The notes beneath the pieces were generated by a model. That model did no database searches and was not told the origin of the DNA. It saw only the letters and a list, made by a program, of their open reading frames with translations. Shown piece by piece: positions 34,741 to 43,863 of a DNA stretch of 64,000 bases. Numbering within the stretch: position 1 is the first letter of the stretch; the number at the start of each line of letters is the position of its first letter. The DNA comes from Ruegeria sediminis. Its GTDB lineage: Bacteria; Pseudomonadota; Alphaproteobacteria; Rhodobacterales; Rhodobacteraceae. Where the stretch lies: assembly GCF_005938215.1 (NCBI RefSeq), contig NZ_VCPD01000003.1, positions 248,001 through 312,000 of the forward strand, in the 5' to 3' direction. The position numbers were made by a program, and so were the translations under genes.

Positions 34741-35607
34741 TTACGCGACGTTCTGCAGCGCGACTTTCGGCGCGACGCCCAAGGCGTGGCACACGTCGCG
34801 GGTCAGTTCGGGGCGGTTGAGCGTGTAGAAATGCAGCTTGTCCACGCCGCCCTCGATCAGGTCGGTGCACAGCTCGGTGCACAGAACGGTCGCCAGCAGG
34901 TCTTCGCGGCCGTCGCGGGCGGCCCGTTCGAAGGCATGTTCCACCCAGGCCGGAATGCGCGTGCCGCAGCGCCGGGCGAAGTTGCGGGCGCCTTTCCAGT
35001 TCTCGATCGGCAGGATGCCGGGGGTGATCGGCTTGTCGATCCCCGCCTTGGCGCAGGCGTCGCGGAACCGGAAGAAGGTCTCGGCCTCGAAGAAGAACTG
35101 CGTCAGCGCCTCGTCCGCGCCCGCGTCGAGCTTGGCCTTGAGCCAGTCCACGTCGGCGGCGAAGCTGGACGCCTCGGGGTGGATGTCGGGATAGGCGGCG
35201 ACGCGGATGGTGAACTTGCCGGTACCGGCCAGCGCCTCGATCAGTTCGACGGAATTGGCGAAACCGCCGGGATGCTGCTGGAACCGGCCTTCGCCCTTGG
35301 GCGGGTCGCCGCGCAGGGCGACGATGTCGGTGACGCCGGCCTCGGCGAACTGGTCCGCGATGTCGAGGGTTTCTTCCCTGGTGGCGCGCACGCAGGTCAG
35401 GTGCGCCGCCACGTTGAGGCCGGAATGCTTGTGCAGGGTGGCCACCGCCTCGCGCGTCAGTTCGCGGGTGGTGCCGCCGGCGCCGTAGGTGACCGAGACG
35501 AACCGCGGGCCCAGCGGCGCGAGGGCGTGCACCGTGTCCCACAGGCGGAACGAAGCCTCGAGCGACTGAGGCGGAAAGAACTCGAAGGAAATTTCGGGCG
35601 CGGTCAT
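34741..35607 (-). CDS. metF: Methylenetetrahydrofolate reductase
   Basis: Reduces 5,10-methylene-THF to 5-methyl-THF for methionine synthesis, using FAD. The 288-residue protein begins EISFEFFPPQSLEASFRLWD and contains SVTYGAGGTTRELT, IVALRGDPPKGEGRF and FFFEAETFFRF, all typical of MetF. The ATG at 35607 follows CGAGGTGAGAG. It is transcribed divergently from a LysR-family gene, as is common for metF/metR pairs. The shared promoter region carries an inverted repeat. Confidence 0.95.
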   Translation of the reverse strand: MTAPEISFEFFPPQSLEASFRLWDTVHALAPLGPRFVSVTYGAGGTTRELTREAVATLHKHSGLNVAAHLTCVRATREETLDIADQFAEAGVTDIVALRGDPPKGEGRFQQHPGGFANSVELIEALAGTGKFTIRVAAYPDIHPEASSFAADVDWLKAKLDAGADEALTQFFFEAETFFRFRDACAKAGIDKPITPGILPIENWKGARNFARRCGTRIPAWVEHAFERAARDGREDLLATVLCTELCTDLIEGGVDKLHFYTLNRPELTRDVCHALGVAPKVALQNVA

Positions 35608-35664
35608 TTTGTCTCTCACCTCGTTGGATTTGATCTCTTGTCGCACAATCCAAGTTGTGAGACA

Positions 35665-35694
35665 AACTCATATTGCTCAACAACAACATGAGTT
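35665..35694. promoter_or_regulatory. Inverted repeat in the metF/LysR intergenic region
   Basis: AACTCAT and ATGAGTT are perfect 7-bp arms separated by 16 nt, lying in the 97-bp gap between the divergent starts. A second imperfect pair (GTTGTGAG ... CTCAACAAC) overlaps it. LysR-type regulators bind such interrupted dyads, so this is the likely site for control of metF and autoregulation. Confidence 0.5.
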
Positions 35695-35704
35695 ACACTT
35701 AGGG

Positions 35705-36610
35705 ATGCACATCGAATTTCGTCATCTTCGCACGATCAAGGCGATCCATGATTGCGGCGGTCTGGCCCGCGCGGCGGATCAGCTGAACATCACCCAGTCG
35801 GCTTTGAGCCATCAGATCAAGGGGTTGGAGGATCAGGCCGGGGTCGAGCTGTTCCTGCGCCGGTCGAAGCCGATGAAACTGTCGGCGGCGGGCCTGCGCC
35901 TGCTGCGGCTGGCCGAGCAGATCCTGCCGCAGGTCGAGGCGATGCAGGCCGAGTTCTCGTCGCTGCGCGACGGGCGGGCGGGTCGGATGCATATCGCCAT
36001 CGAGTGCCACGCCTGTTTCGAGTGGCTGTTCCCGGTGCTTGAGGCGTTCCGCAAGTCCTGGCCGGATGTGGATGTCGATATCCGCCCCGGGCTGGCCTTC
36101 GACGCGCTGCCGGCGCTGCAGAAGGAGGAGGTGGACCTGGTGGTGTCGTCGGACCCCGAGGACCTGCCGGGCGTCGAGTTCGTGGAACTGTTCGACTACA
36201 ACCCCGTCTTCGTGGCCGCCGCGACGCATCCGCTGGCGGAAAAGCCCTATGTCGAGGCCGAGGATTTCCGGGGCCAGACCCTGATCACCTATCCGGTCGA
36301 ACGCACGCGGCTGGACGTGTTCAGCCAGTTGCTGATCCCGGCCCGGGTGGAGCCGGCGGCGATCCGGCAAGTGGAGTTGACGGCGGTGATCCTGCTGCTG
36401 GTCGCGTCGAACCGGGGGGTGTCGGTGCTGCCGGACTGGGTCGTGCGCGAGGTCAAGTACAACTCGGACTACGTGACGCGGCCATTGACGAAAGAAGGGA
36501 TCACCCGGCGGCTCTACGCCGCGGTGCGGGCCGAGGATCTGGAAAAGCCCTTCGTTCAGGAACTGGTGGGCCTTGCCCGCAGCGAGGCGCGCAAGCTGCA
36601 GGCGCAATAG
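35705..36610 (+). CDS. metR: LysR-family regulator, MetR-like
   Basis: A 301-residue DNA-binding regulator. The N-terminal winged HTH reads FRHLRTIKAIHDCGGLARAADQLN and then ITQSALSHQIKGLE. The effector domain begins near residue 93 with GRMHIAIECHACFEWLFPVLE, close to MetR proteins that sense homocysteine. Divergent placement from metF supports the name. The ATG at 35705 is chosen because it starts the HTH; the open frame further upstream overlaps metF's promoter. Confidence 0.87.
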   Translation: MHIEFRHLRTIKAIHDCGGLARAADQLNITQSALSHQIKGLEDQAGVELFLRRSKPMKLSAAGLRLLRLAEQILPQVEAMQAEFSSLRDGRAGRMHIAIECHACFEWLFPVLEAFRKSWPDVDVDIRPGLAFDALPALQKEEVDLVVSSDPEDLPGVEFVELFDYNPVFVAAATHPLAEKPYVEAEDFRGQTLITYPVERTRLDVFSQLLIPARVEPAAIRQVELTAVILLLVASNRGVSVLPDWVVREVKYNSDYVTRPLTKEGITRRLYAAVRAEDLEKPFVQELVGLARSEARKLQAQ

Positions 36611-36719
36611 GGCGGCGGGCCGGGCAAGATCGCGGGGGCTGCCATGCGCGTCTTGCCTCTTGGCAAGCCTGCGCTGCGCCAGTATACGCGCGGTTTGACC
36701 GGACAGGAGCCCCACCACA

Positions 36720-37505
36720 ATGATTGGCAGTGCAAATCTCAACATCATGATCAAGGCCGCGCGCAAGGCGGGGCGGTCGCTGGTCAAGGATTTCCGCGAA
36801 GTCGAGAACCTGCAGGTGTCGATGAAGGGGGCGGGCGATTTCGTGTCCAAGGCGGATATCGCGGCCGAGAAGATCCTGAGGGAAGAGTTGATGGGCGCGC
36901 GCCCGACCTATGGCTGGATCGCGGAAGAGGGCGGCGAGATCGCGGGCGAGGATCCGACCCGGCGCTGGATCGTCGATCCGCTGGACGGAACCACCAACTT
37001 TCTGCACGGCCTGCCGCACTGGGCGATCTCGATCGCGCTGGAGCACAAGGGCAAGGTCGTCGCGGGGGTGATCTACGATGCCGCCAAGGACGAGATGTAC
37101 TTTGCCGAGAAAGGCGAAGGCGCCTGGATGAACGAAAGCCGCATCCGCGTGTCGGGGCGGCACCGGATGATCGAGTCGGTGTTCGCGACCGGGCTGCCCT
37201 ATGGCGGCCGTTCGGACCTGCCGGCGACGCTGCAGGACCTTGCCCGCATCATGCCGGTCTGCGCCGGGGTGCGGCGCTGGGGCTCGGCGGCGCTTGACAT
37301 GGCCTATGTGGCGGCGGGCCGCTACGAGGGGTTCTGGGAACGCCGGCTGAAGGCCTGGGACCTGGCCGCGGGCATCATCATCGTGAAAGAGGCGGGCGGG
37401 CTGGTGCAGCCGCTGAACCCCGAGGGCGACGTCCTGTCGGACGGCGAGGTGATCTGCGCCAACGAGCCGATTTTCGACGGCTTCGCCAAGGTGATCCGGG
37501 GCTGA
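36720..37505 (+). CDS. suhB: Inositol monophosphatase family protein (SuhB-like)
   Basis: A 261-residue Mg-dependent phosphatase. Metal-binding motifs are present: GDFVSKADIAAE, EEGGEIAG, WIVDPLDGTTNFLHGLP and WDLAAGIIIVKEAGG. It may dephosphorylate inositol-1-phosphate or related sugar phosphates; in enterobacteria SuhB also acts in rRNA antitermination. The start is at MIGSANLNIMIKAARKAG. The next gene, a rhomboid, converges. Confidence 0.92.
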   Translation: MIGSANLNIMIKAARKAGRSLVKDFREVENLQVSMKGAGDFVSKADIAAEKILREELMGARPTYGWIAEEGGEIAGEDPTRRWIVDPLDGTTNFLHGLPHWAISIALEHKGKVVAGVIYDAAKDEMYFAEKGEGAWMNESRIRVSGRHRMIESVFATGLPYGGRSDLPATLQDLARIMPVCAGVRRWGSAALDMAYVAAGRYEGFWERRLKAWDLAAGIIIVKEAGGLVQPLNPEGDVLSDGEVICANEPIFDGFAKVIRG

Positions 37506-37522
37506 CGCCCGTTCGGCGGTAG

Positions 37523-38290
37523 CTAGGGGTTCCAGGGGCCGCGGTTCTTCTTGCGCGGCAGGCGCGGGATGCGGCTGGGCGAGTATTCATACTCTTGCGC
37601 GGGATGCGGCGGATGGCCGTGGGTGCGCCTCCAGTATCGCGGGCCGCCGCGCCGGATCCACAGCGGGATGCACAGGATCAGCCCGACGAAGAACCCGCCC
37701 GCATGGGCCCAGTAGGCGACGCCGCCCTGGTCCGGATCGGCGCCGAAGCCGCCGAGCACCTGCATCCCGAGCCATACCCCGAGCATCACGAAGGCGGGGA
37801 TCGGGATGACGCGGATGTAGATGATGAGAAACAGCAGGATATCGACGCGCGCCCGGGGGAACAGCAGGAAATACCCGCCCATCACCCCGGCGATCGCGCC
37901 CGAGGCGCCGATGGTCGGCACGGTCGAGGCCGGGGCGGCGAAAACGTGCAGGAGCCCGGCGCCGATGCCGCTGACGAGATAGAAGATCAGGAAGGGCACA
38001 TGCCCCATCTCTTCTTCCAGGTTGTCGCCGAAGATCCAGAGAAACAGCAGGTTGCCGGCCAGGTGCATCCAGCCGCCATGCATGAACATCGAGGTGATCA
38101 GGGTCTGGAAGCCGTACCCGTCCATGATCCGCGCCGGGATGACGGCGTAGTCGAACAAGATCCGGTTGATCAGCCGCGCATCGTTCATGACCCCCACGTA
38201 ACTCAGGAATATCAGCACGTTGGCTGCCATGAGCAGGTAGACGACGTAAGGGGTTCGTCCCGAGGGATTGTGGTCGCGGATGGGTATCAT
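37523..38290 (-). CDS. Rhomboid-family intramembrane serine protease
   Basis: A 255-residue membrane protein with about six hydrophobic segments. The catalytic serine is in GASGAIAGVMGGY, the catalytic histidine in AHAGGFFVG, and HLAGNLLFLWIFGDNLE provides the family loop. It cuts membrane-spanning substrates within the inner membrane. The C-terminal 40 residues are basic and proline-rich and cytoplasmic. No substrate can be named. Confidence 0.93.
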   Translation of the reverse strand: MIPIRDHNPSGRTPYVVYLLMAANVLIFLSYVGVMNDARLINRILFDYAVIPARIMDGYGFQTLITSMFMHGGWMHLAGNLLFLWIFGDNLEEEMGHVPFLIFYLVSGIGAGLLHVFAAPASTVPTIGASGAIAGVMGGYFLLFPRARVDILLFLIIYIRVIPIPAFVMLGVWLGMQVLGGFGADPDQGGVAYWAHAGGFFVGLILCIPLWIRRGGPRYWRRTHGHPPHPAQEYEYSPSRIPRLPRKKNRGPWNP

Positions 38291-38333
38291 GCAGCGACGC
38301 TGGGCCTTTCCCGGCCCAGCGTCAAGTCATGGC

Positions 38334-41300
38334 TCAGGCCGCGCCGCCCAGCAGGGCCGCGTTGCCGCCCGCCGCGGTGGTGTCGACGCAGACATGCCGC
38401 TCGCCCAATACCCGGGCGCGGTCGGGTTTGCCCGGGATCATGGGGATGATCGGGCCGTTGCGGCGCGAGAGGTGGCGTTCGATCTCGCGCCCGGTCTTTT
38501 CGTCGCCCCACCAGATCACCCCCGAGATGCCGTCGAGCGTTTCCAGCACGCCCGGGTCCAGCCGGCCCGTGGCGCAGATGGCGGTTCCGCCCAGGGCGTG
38601 CACGGCTTCGGCCTGCTCGCGGGCGGCGTCGGCACCGGGGCCGAAGCACAGCAGCGGCGCGCGGGCAAACTCGCTGAGGCGGTTCGATTCGCCGGTCGGG
38701 CCGGGCAGGGAACGGGTCAGGACCGGCGCCGGAGAGCCTGTCGGTTCCGGCAGCTGGGTCATCGCATCGGTCCAGCTTTCCTGGCTGTTCTGGCGGTCGG
38801 GCGCGCAGAACCGGGCCATGTAGTTCGGGCCGCCCGCCTTGGGGCCGGTGCCCGACAGGCCTTCGCCGCCGAAGGGCTGGCTGCCCACGATGGCGCCGAT
38901 CTGGTTGCGGTTGACATAGATGTTGCCCGCGTGGATCGCCTCGGTCACGTGCTGCACCCGATCGTCGATGCGGGTGTGCAGACCGAAGGTCAGGCCGTAG
39001 CCGGTGGCGTTGATGTCCGCGATCACCTTGTCGATCTCGTGCGCCTTGAAGCGGGCGACATGCAGGACCGGCCCGAAGATTTCGCGTTCCAGCGCCTGGA
39101 TGCCCGGGATCTCGATCAGGGTCGGGGCGATGAAGGTGCCCTCGGGCGGGGTGGAAAGTTCCTTGAGCACGCGGTTCTCGGCGCGGGCCTGCGCGACGTG
39201 GTCGGCGATGGCCTGCCGCGCCTGTTCGTCGATCACCGGGCCGCAATCGGTCGAGATCGGCCACGGGTCGCCCACCCTGAGCGCGTCCATCGCGCCCTTG
39301 AGCATGGTCAGCACGTCATGCGCGACATCGTCCTGCAGGTAGAGGCAGCGCAGCGCCGAGCAACGCTGGCCCGCCGACTGGAAGGCGCTTTCGATGATCG
39401 ATTGCACGGCCTGTTCCGGCAGCGCGGTGCTGTCCACGATCATCGCGTTGAGGCCGCCGGTCTCGGCGATCAGCGGCGTGCCGGGCTTCAGGTTCTCGGC
39501 CATTGCGGCGCGGATCTTGAGCGCGGTCGCGGTGGAGCCGGTGAAGGCCACGCCGGAAACGCGCGGGTCCGAGGTGAGGGCGGCCCCGACCGCCGGTCCG
39601 CCCGGCAGAAGCTGCAGCGCCTCGCGCGGCACACCGGCCTCGTGCATAAGCTGCACCGCCCGGTGGGCGATCAGCGGGGTCTGCGAGGCGGGCTTTGCCA
39701 GCACGGCGTTGCCGGTGGCCAGCGCCGCCGAGATCTGGCCGGTGAAGATGGCCAGAGGGAAGTTCCACGGGCTGATGCAGGTGAAGGTGCCCGACGGCGC
39801 GGCGTCGGGGATGTTGGCGGCGTAGTAGCGCAGGAAATCCACCGCCTCGCGCAATTCGGCGATCGCGTCGGGCAGGGACTTGCCGGCCTCGCGCGCCAGC
39901 AGGGCGAACAACTCGCCGTGATGCGCCTCGTAGAGATCGGCGGCGAGGTTGAGGACCTTGGCGCGTTCGTCGGGCGCGGCCAGCCAGGGCGATGCGGCGG
40001 CGAGCGCCAGTTCGACATCCGTGGCGCTGGCCGGAGCGACGGCGCCGGGCCGGTCCTGCGGGCGCGCCGGGTTGGCGATGGTCTCGTCGGCCTCGGGCGC
40101 GGCCTCTTCGGCCAGAAGCGGGCGGGCGTACCAGTGGTGGGCGCGGAAGGCGTCGCGCGCCGCGTCGATGGAATCGAGCGTCGGGGTGTGCGCCAGATCG
40201 AAGCCGCGCGAATTCGGGCGTTCGGGCAGGAACAGCTCGGGCCCGGTCGGCAGATGCTTGGCCGGTTTGCGGGCGGCCTTGAACGGGTCGGCGGCAACCT
40301 CTTCGGGCGGCACGTTCTCGTCGACGATCTGGTTGACGAAAGAGCTGTTGGCGCCGTTTTCCAGCAGGCGGCGGACCAGGTAGGCCAGCAGGTCGCGATG
40401 CGCACCCACCGGCGCGTAGATCCGGCAGCGGGTCTTTTCGCGGTCCTTGACCAGCCGGTGCAGGGTTTCGCCCATGCCGTGCAGGCGCTGGAACTCGAAG
40501 GGCTGGCCGTTGGCCATGTGCAGGATGGCGGCGACGGTATGGGCGTTGTGGGTGGCGAATTGCGGGTAGATCCGGTCGGTCATGCCCAAGAGCTTGCGGG
40601 CGTTGGCGATGTAGGAAACGTCGGTCGCGGCCTTTTGCGTGAAGACCGGGAAGCCGTCGACGCCGGCGACCTGGGCGCGCTTGATCTCGGTGTCCCAGTA
40701 GGCGCCTTTCACCAGCCGCACCATGAGCTTGCGGTCATGGCGTTCGGCCATTTCATAGAGCGTGTCGAGCACCAGCCCGGCGCGCGGGCCATAGGCCTGC
40801 ACCACGATGCCGAACCCGTCCCAGCCGGCAAGCGCCGGTTCGGCCATCACCGCCTCGATCACCTGCAGCGACAGGGACAGGCGGTCGGCCTCTTCGGCGT
40901 CCACGTTCAGGCCCATGCCGGCGGCCTTGGCGAGCAGGGCGAGCGCCCGCAGGCGCGGCACCAGCTCGTCCATCACGCGGGCCTCCTGCGCCACTTCGTA
41001 GCGCGGGTGCAGCGCCGAGAGCTTGACCGAGATGCCGGGATTGGCGCGGATGTCGTCATGGGTGCAGGCATCGGCGATGGCGGCGATGGCGCGCGAATAG
41101 GACAGGTGATAGCGGGCGGCGTCGGCCTCGGTCCGCGCGGCCTCGCCCAGCATGTCGTAGGAATAGGTGTAGCCCTTGGCCTCCATCCCCTGGGCGCGTT
41201 TCATGGCGTTCTGGATGGTTTCGCCCAGAACGAACTGGCGGCCCATTTCTTTCATCGCGCGCCCGACGGCGGTGCGGATCACCGGCTCGCCCAGCCGCTT

Positions 41301-41735
41301 GATCGCGCCGCGCAGGGCGCTGACGGGCGAGGCCTTGCGTTCGTCCAGCACCTTGCCGGTCAGCATCAGGGCCCAGGTCGAGGCGTTGACCAGCGACGAC
41401 GAGGAATGGCCGAGGTGCTTGCCCCAGTCCGACGGCGCGATCTTGTCCTCGATCAGGGCGTCGATCGTGTCGGCGTCGGGCACGCGCAGCAGCGCCTCGG
41501 CAAGACACATCAGCGCGATGCCCTCGTCGGTCGAGAGGCCGTATTCGGCCAGAAACACCTCCATCAGCCCCGGCGCGGTGCTGGAGCGGATGTCGCGCAC
41601 GAGCTGCGCCGCCGATTCGCAGATGGCGGTGCGGTCCGCGGAGGTCAGGGCGGCCTGCTTGGTCAGGGCGCTGAGGATGGCGGACTGATCGGCGTAGGTC
41701 TGGCTGTCAATCAGGGTGCGCAGGGCGTGGGTCAT
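38334..41735 (-). CDS. putA: Bifunctional proline dehydrogenase / glutamate semialdehyde dehydrogenase
   Basis: Oxidises proline to glutamate in two steps. The 1,133-residue protein has a PRODH barrel in the N-terminal half (MVRLVKGAYWDTEIKRAQ) and an aldehyde dehydrogenase domain (GVAFTGSTATALKIRAAM; PLIAETGGLNAM; catalytic Cys in SAGQRCSALRC). It lacks the N-terminal ribbon-helix-helix repressor domain of E. coli PutA, so control must be external. The divergent Lrp-type gene is the obvious candidate. The ATG at 41735 follows CCGGAGACACC. Confidence 0.96.
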   Translation of the reverse strand: MTHALRTLIDSQTYADQSAILSALTKQAALTSADRTAICESAAQLVRDIRSSTAPGLMEVFLAEYGLSTDEGIALMCLAEALLRVPDADTIDALIEDKIAPSDWGKHLGHSSSSLVNASTWALMLTGKVLDERKASPVSALRGAIKRLGEPVIRTAVGRAMKEMGRQFVLGETIQNAMKRAQGMEAKGYTYSYDMLGEAARTEADAARYHLSYSRAIAAIADACTHDDIRANPGISVKLSALHPRYEVAQEARVMDELVPRLRALALLAKAAGMGLNVDAEEADRLSLSLQVIEAVMAEPALAGWDGFGIVVQAYGPRAGLVLDTLYEMAERHDRKLMVRLVKGAYWDTEIKRAQVAGVDGFPVFTQKAATDVSYIANARKLLGMTDRIYPQFATHNAHTVAAILHMANGQPFEFQRLHGMGETLHRLVKDREKTRCRIYAPVGAHRDLLAYLVRRLLENGANSSFVNQIVDENVPPEEVAADPFKAARKPAKHLPTGPELFLPERPNSRGFDLAHTPTLDSIDAARDAFRAHHWYARPLLAEEAAPEADETIANPARPQDRPGAVAPASATDVELALAAASPWLAAPDERAKVLNLAADLYEAHHGELFALLAREAGKSLPDAIAELREAVDFLRYYAANIPDAAPSGTFTCISPWNFPLAIFTGQISAALATGNAVLAKPASQTPLIAHRAVQLMHEAGVPREALQLLPGGPAVGAALTSDPRVSGVAFTGSTATALKIRAAMAENLKPGTPLIAETGGLNAMIVDSTALPEQAVQSIIESAFQSAGQRCSALRCLYLQDDVAHDVLTMLKGAMDALRVGDPWPISTDCGPVIDEQARQAIADHVAQARAENRVLKELSTPPEGTFIAPTLIEIPGIQALEREIFGPVLHVARFKAHEIDKVIADINATGYGLTFGLHTRIDDRVQHVTEAIHAGNIYVNRNQIGAIVGSQPFGGEGLSGTGPKAGGPNYMARFCAPDRQNSQESWTDAMTQLPEPTGSPAPVLTRSLPGPTGESNRLSEFARAPLLCFGPGADAAREQAEAVHALGGTAICATGRLDPGVLETLDGISGVIWWGDEKTGREIERHLSRRNGPIIPMIPGKPDRARVLGERHVCVDTTAAGGNAALLGGAA

Positions 41736-41832
41736 GGTGTCTCCGGGATTTTTGCGAAGTATATACTCTGCAATGCGGGACAATCGCCTGATTTTTTGTT
41801 AGTTGAGGGCCGATGTCCCGAATATCAGGCCA

Positions 41833-42327
41833 ATGACGATGCAAATGAACTTGCCCGGGCTGGATCGCTTCGACCAGGCCATCCTGAAAGTGCTGTCCGA
41901 GGACGGGCGGATGTCGATCGCGGATCTGGCGCGGCGGATCGGCCTGTCGAAATCGCCGACTCAGGCGCGGCTGAAACGGCTTGAGTCCGAGGGCATCATC
42001 ACCGGCTACCGGGCGCTGGTCGATCCGATCCGGCTGGGCCTGGATCATGTCGCCTTCGTCGAGGTCCGCCTGACCGACACGCGGGAAAAGGCGCTGGCCG
42101 AGTTCAACGCCGCGGTCCGAAGGATCGGCGAGATCGAGCAAGCGCACATGATCGCAAGCAATTTCGACTATCTGCTCAAGGTCCGCACGCGGTCGATGTC
42201 GGAATACCGCGCGGTTCTGGCCGAGAAGATCTCGTCCTTGCCGCATGTCGGCAGCACCTCGACTTTCGTGGCGATGGAGGCGGTCAAGGAGACCGGCCTG
42301 CTGGGCCCGCTCGAAAATGTGAGTTGA
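41833..42327 (+). CDS. putR: Lrp/AsnC-family regulator, PutR-like
   Basis: A 164-residue regulator. The N-terminal HTH reads FDQAILKVLSEDGRMSIADLA followed by RRIGLSKSPTQARLKRLE. The C-terminal RAM domain (VAFVEVRLTDTREKALAEFN) would bind an amino acid. Divergent placement from putA across about 97 bp fits a proline-responsive activator of putA as known in Rhodobacter and Agrobacterium. Start is ATG 41833; a TTG at 41803 would add ten residues. Confidence 0.9.
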   Translation: MTMQMNLPGLDRFDQAILKVLSEDGRMSIADLARRIGLSKSPTQARLKRLESEGIITGYRALVDPIRLGLDHVAFVEVRLTDTREKALAEFNAAVRRIGEIEQAHMIASNFDYLLKVRTRSMSEYRAVLAEKISSLPHVGSTSTFVAMEAVKETGLLGPLENVS

Positions 42328-42357
42328 CCGGCGGGCGGGAAGAGGCAGCATTGGTGC

Positions 42358-42924
42358 ATGAGACCGTTTGCCTTTCTGCTTGTCGCGCCCCTTGTGATCG
42401 CCAGCGCCGCGCTGGCCGAGACCTGCCCCGCCGCGCCGGATCATTCGGACAGCCTGAACGAGCTGATCGCACAGATCCAGAAGGCGCAGACCGAGCAGGA
42501 GGCCCGGCTGATCTCGAACCGGATGTGGGAGTTCTGGGCCGACGCGCCGGACGACCAGTCGCAGGCCATTCTGGACCGCGGCATGCGGCGGCGCGAAGCC
42601 TGGGACCTGCTGGGCGCGCTGAACGATTTCGACAAGCTGGTCGAATACTGTCCGGAATATGCCGAAGGCTACAACCAGCGCGCCTTCGTCAATTTCCTGC
42701 GGCAGGATTTCCAGGCGGCGCTGGTGGACCTGGACCGGGCGCTTGAACTGTCGCCGCGCCACATCGCGGCGATGAGCGGGCGGGCGCTGTCGCTGATGGC
42801 GCTGAAACGCACCGACGAGGCGCGCGAGGCGCTGGCGGAGGCGCTGGAGCTGAACCCGTGGCTGCCGGAACGCGGCCTGGCCGCGCCGGGCGGCCCGCTG
42901 GAAGTGACCGGGCAGGACATCTGA
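42358..42924 (+). CDS. Secreted TPR protein
   Basis: A 188-residue protein with a signal peptide (MRPFAFLLVAPLVIASAALA). Two or three tetratricopeptide repeats follow (AWDLLGALNDFDKLVEYCPEY; ALVDLDRALELSPRHIAAMS; KRTDEAREALAEALELNPWL). It is probably a periplasmic scaffold. It ends 16 bp before the stop of a convergent secreted-protein gene. No partner is evident. Confidence 0.83.
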   Translation: MRPFAFLLVAPLVIASAALAETCPAAPDHSDSLNELIAQIQKAQTEQEARLISNRMWEFWADAPDDQSQAILDRGMRRREAWDLLGALNDFDKLVEYCPEYAEGYNQRAFVNFLRQDFQAALVDLDRALELSPRHIAAMSGRALSLMALKRTDEAREALAEALELNPWLPERGLAAPGGPLEVTGQDI

Positions 42925-42940
42925 ACGGTCTTTCAGCGGA

Positions 42941-43687
42941 TCAGCGGATCCGGACCTCGCATTTGAAGCGCCGGACGCCATCGGCCCGCCGTGCCGGCGC
43001 GGTGATCAGGAACAGCCCGATGGCGTGGTCCTTTTCGAAGAACGCGTGATCCGTACCGACGCCCTTGCGGATGCCGGCATCGGCCAGCAGGCAGGCGCGC
43101 TCGGCCTCGACGATGATGTCCGCGCCGGTGCCGCCATTGCCGATCCCGCCGTCGCCGTCCACCCCGCTGACGGTGCTGCCGCCGCAGCCCGGGCCGCGCG
43201 TCCAGCCGCCCGTCAGAGGATCGAAGGCGAAGTTGCAGGGGCCGACGATGGTGGACTGGATGGGCGTGTCGCTGAGAAAACCGAAGGACTGGAAGTGCAG
43301 CGAGACCTCGCAGGTGCCGGGGGCGCAGAGTTCCTCGAGAACGTTCTGGTCGATGGGCAGGGCGGAAGGGCTGCTGGTCTGGCCCGGGTTGAGGATGAAG
43401 GTGGCGCTGCCGATCCGGCGGCCGGGATCGGCGGTGATCTGGCCGTTGTCGTTCAGGTAGGGCGCCGGAAGTTCGCCGATCAGGCGCTCGAACTGGCGCA
43501 GGGTACGCTCCATCTCGCGCTGCTGGCGCTTGAGGTCGCGGATCTCGGCCAAAAGGCAGGCGAAGAATTCGGGCGGCGGCGCGGCGCGTGACGCGCGGTA
43601 GCCGGAGGCCGTGGTGTACCCGCATTCGCGGGCGCCCGCCTGGGTGGCGGCCAGCAGCAGGACGGCGAACAGGATCGGCAACCGCAT
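42941..43687 (-). CDS. Secreted protein with coiled coil and glycine-rich segment (hypothetical)
   Basis: A 248-residue exported protein. After the signal peptide (MRLPILFAVLLLAATQAGA) there is a charged coiled-coil segment near residues 42-72 (LLAEIRDLKRQQREMERTLR), then a beta-rich region with five or more cysteines. A glycine/aspartate-rich linker (GVDGDGGIGNGGTGAD) lies near residues 175-190. AAGGAGG precedes the ATG. I do not recognise the family. The trimeric-looking coiled-coil stalk plus beta domain is reminiscent of tail-fibre-like or adhesin parts, which is inference only. Confidence 0.7.
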   Translation of the reverse strand: MRLPILFAVLLLAATQAGARECGYTTASGYRASRAAPPPEFFACLLAEIRDLKRQQREMERTLRQFERLIGELPAPYLNDNGQITADPGRRIGSATFILNPGQTSSPSALPIDQNVLEELCAPGTCEVSLHFQSFGFLSDTPIQSTIVGPCNFAFDPLTGGWTRGPGCGGSTVSGVDGDGGIGNGGTGADIIVEAERACLLADAGIRKGVGTDHAFFEKDHAIGLFLITAPARRADGVRRFKCEVRIR

Positions 43688-43819
43688 CGTCGGGCCCTCC
43701 TTGATCCGGGCGCGGCCGGTTCGGCGCCGGTGACGGGGCGCTTTCGGGGCGCGCCTTTCACCAGATAGGGCTTGTGCCGGGTTTCCCAATCAACATGGGG
43801 TGAGGGGGGGCAGGGACAA

Positions 43820-43842
43820 GCCCCCGGAGAAGTTCCGGGGGC
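43820..43842 (-). terminator. Hairpin downstream of phoX
   Basis: GCCCCCGGA and TCCGGGGGC form a 9-bp stem with a 5-nt loop, 22 bp after the phoX stop. On the minus strand only TTGTCCC follows, so the U-tract is weak. Its place between phoX and the secreted-protein gene suggests a terminator. Confidence 0.5.
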
Positions 43843-43863
43843 CGAGTTCCGCGGTGCCTGCAA

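Noticed and set aside
38268..41984. 1,238-codon open frame opposite putA
   Set aside because: It is the antisense shadow of putA, open only because of high-GC codon bias; its residues (Arg, Gly, Val, His-rich) show no domain.
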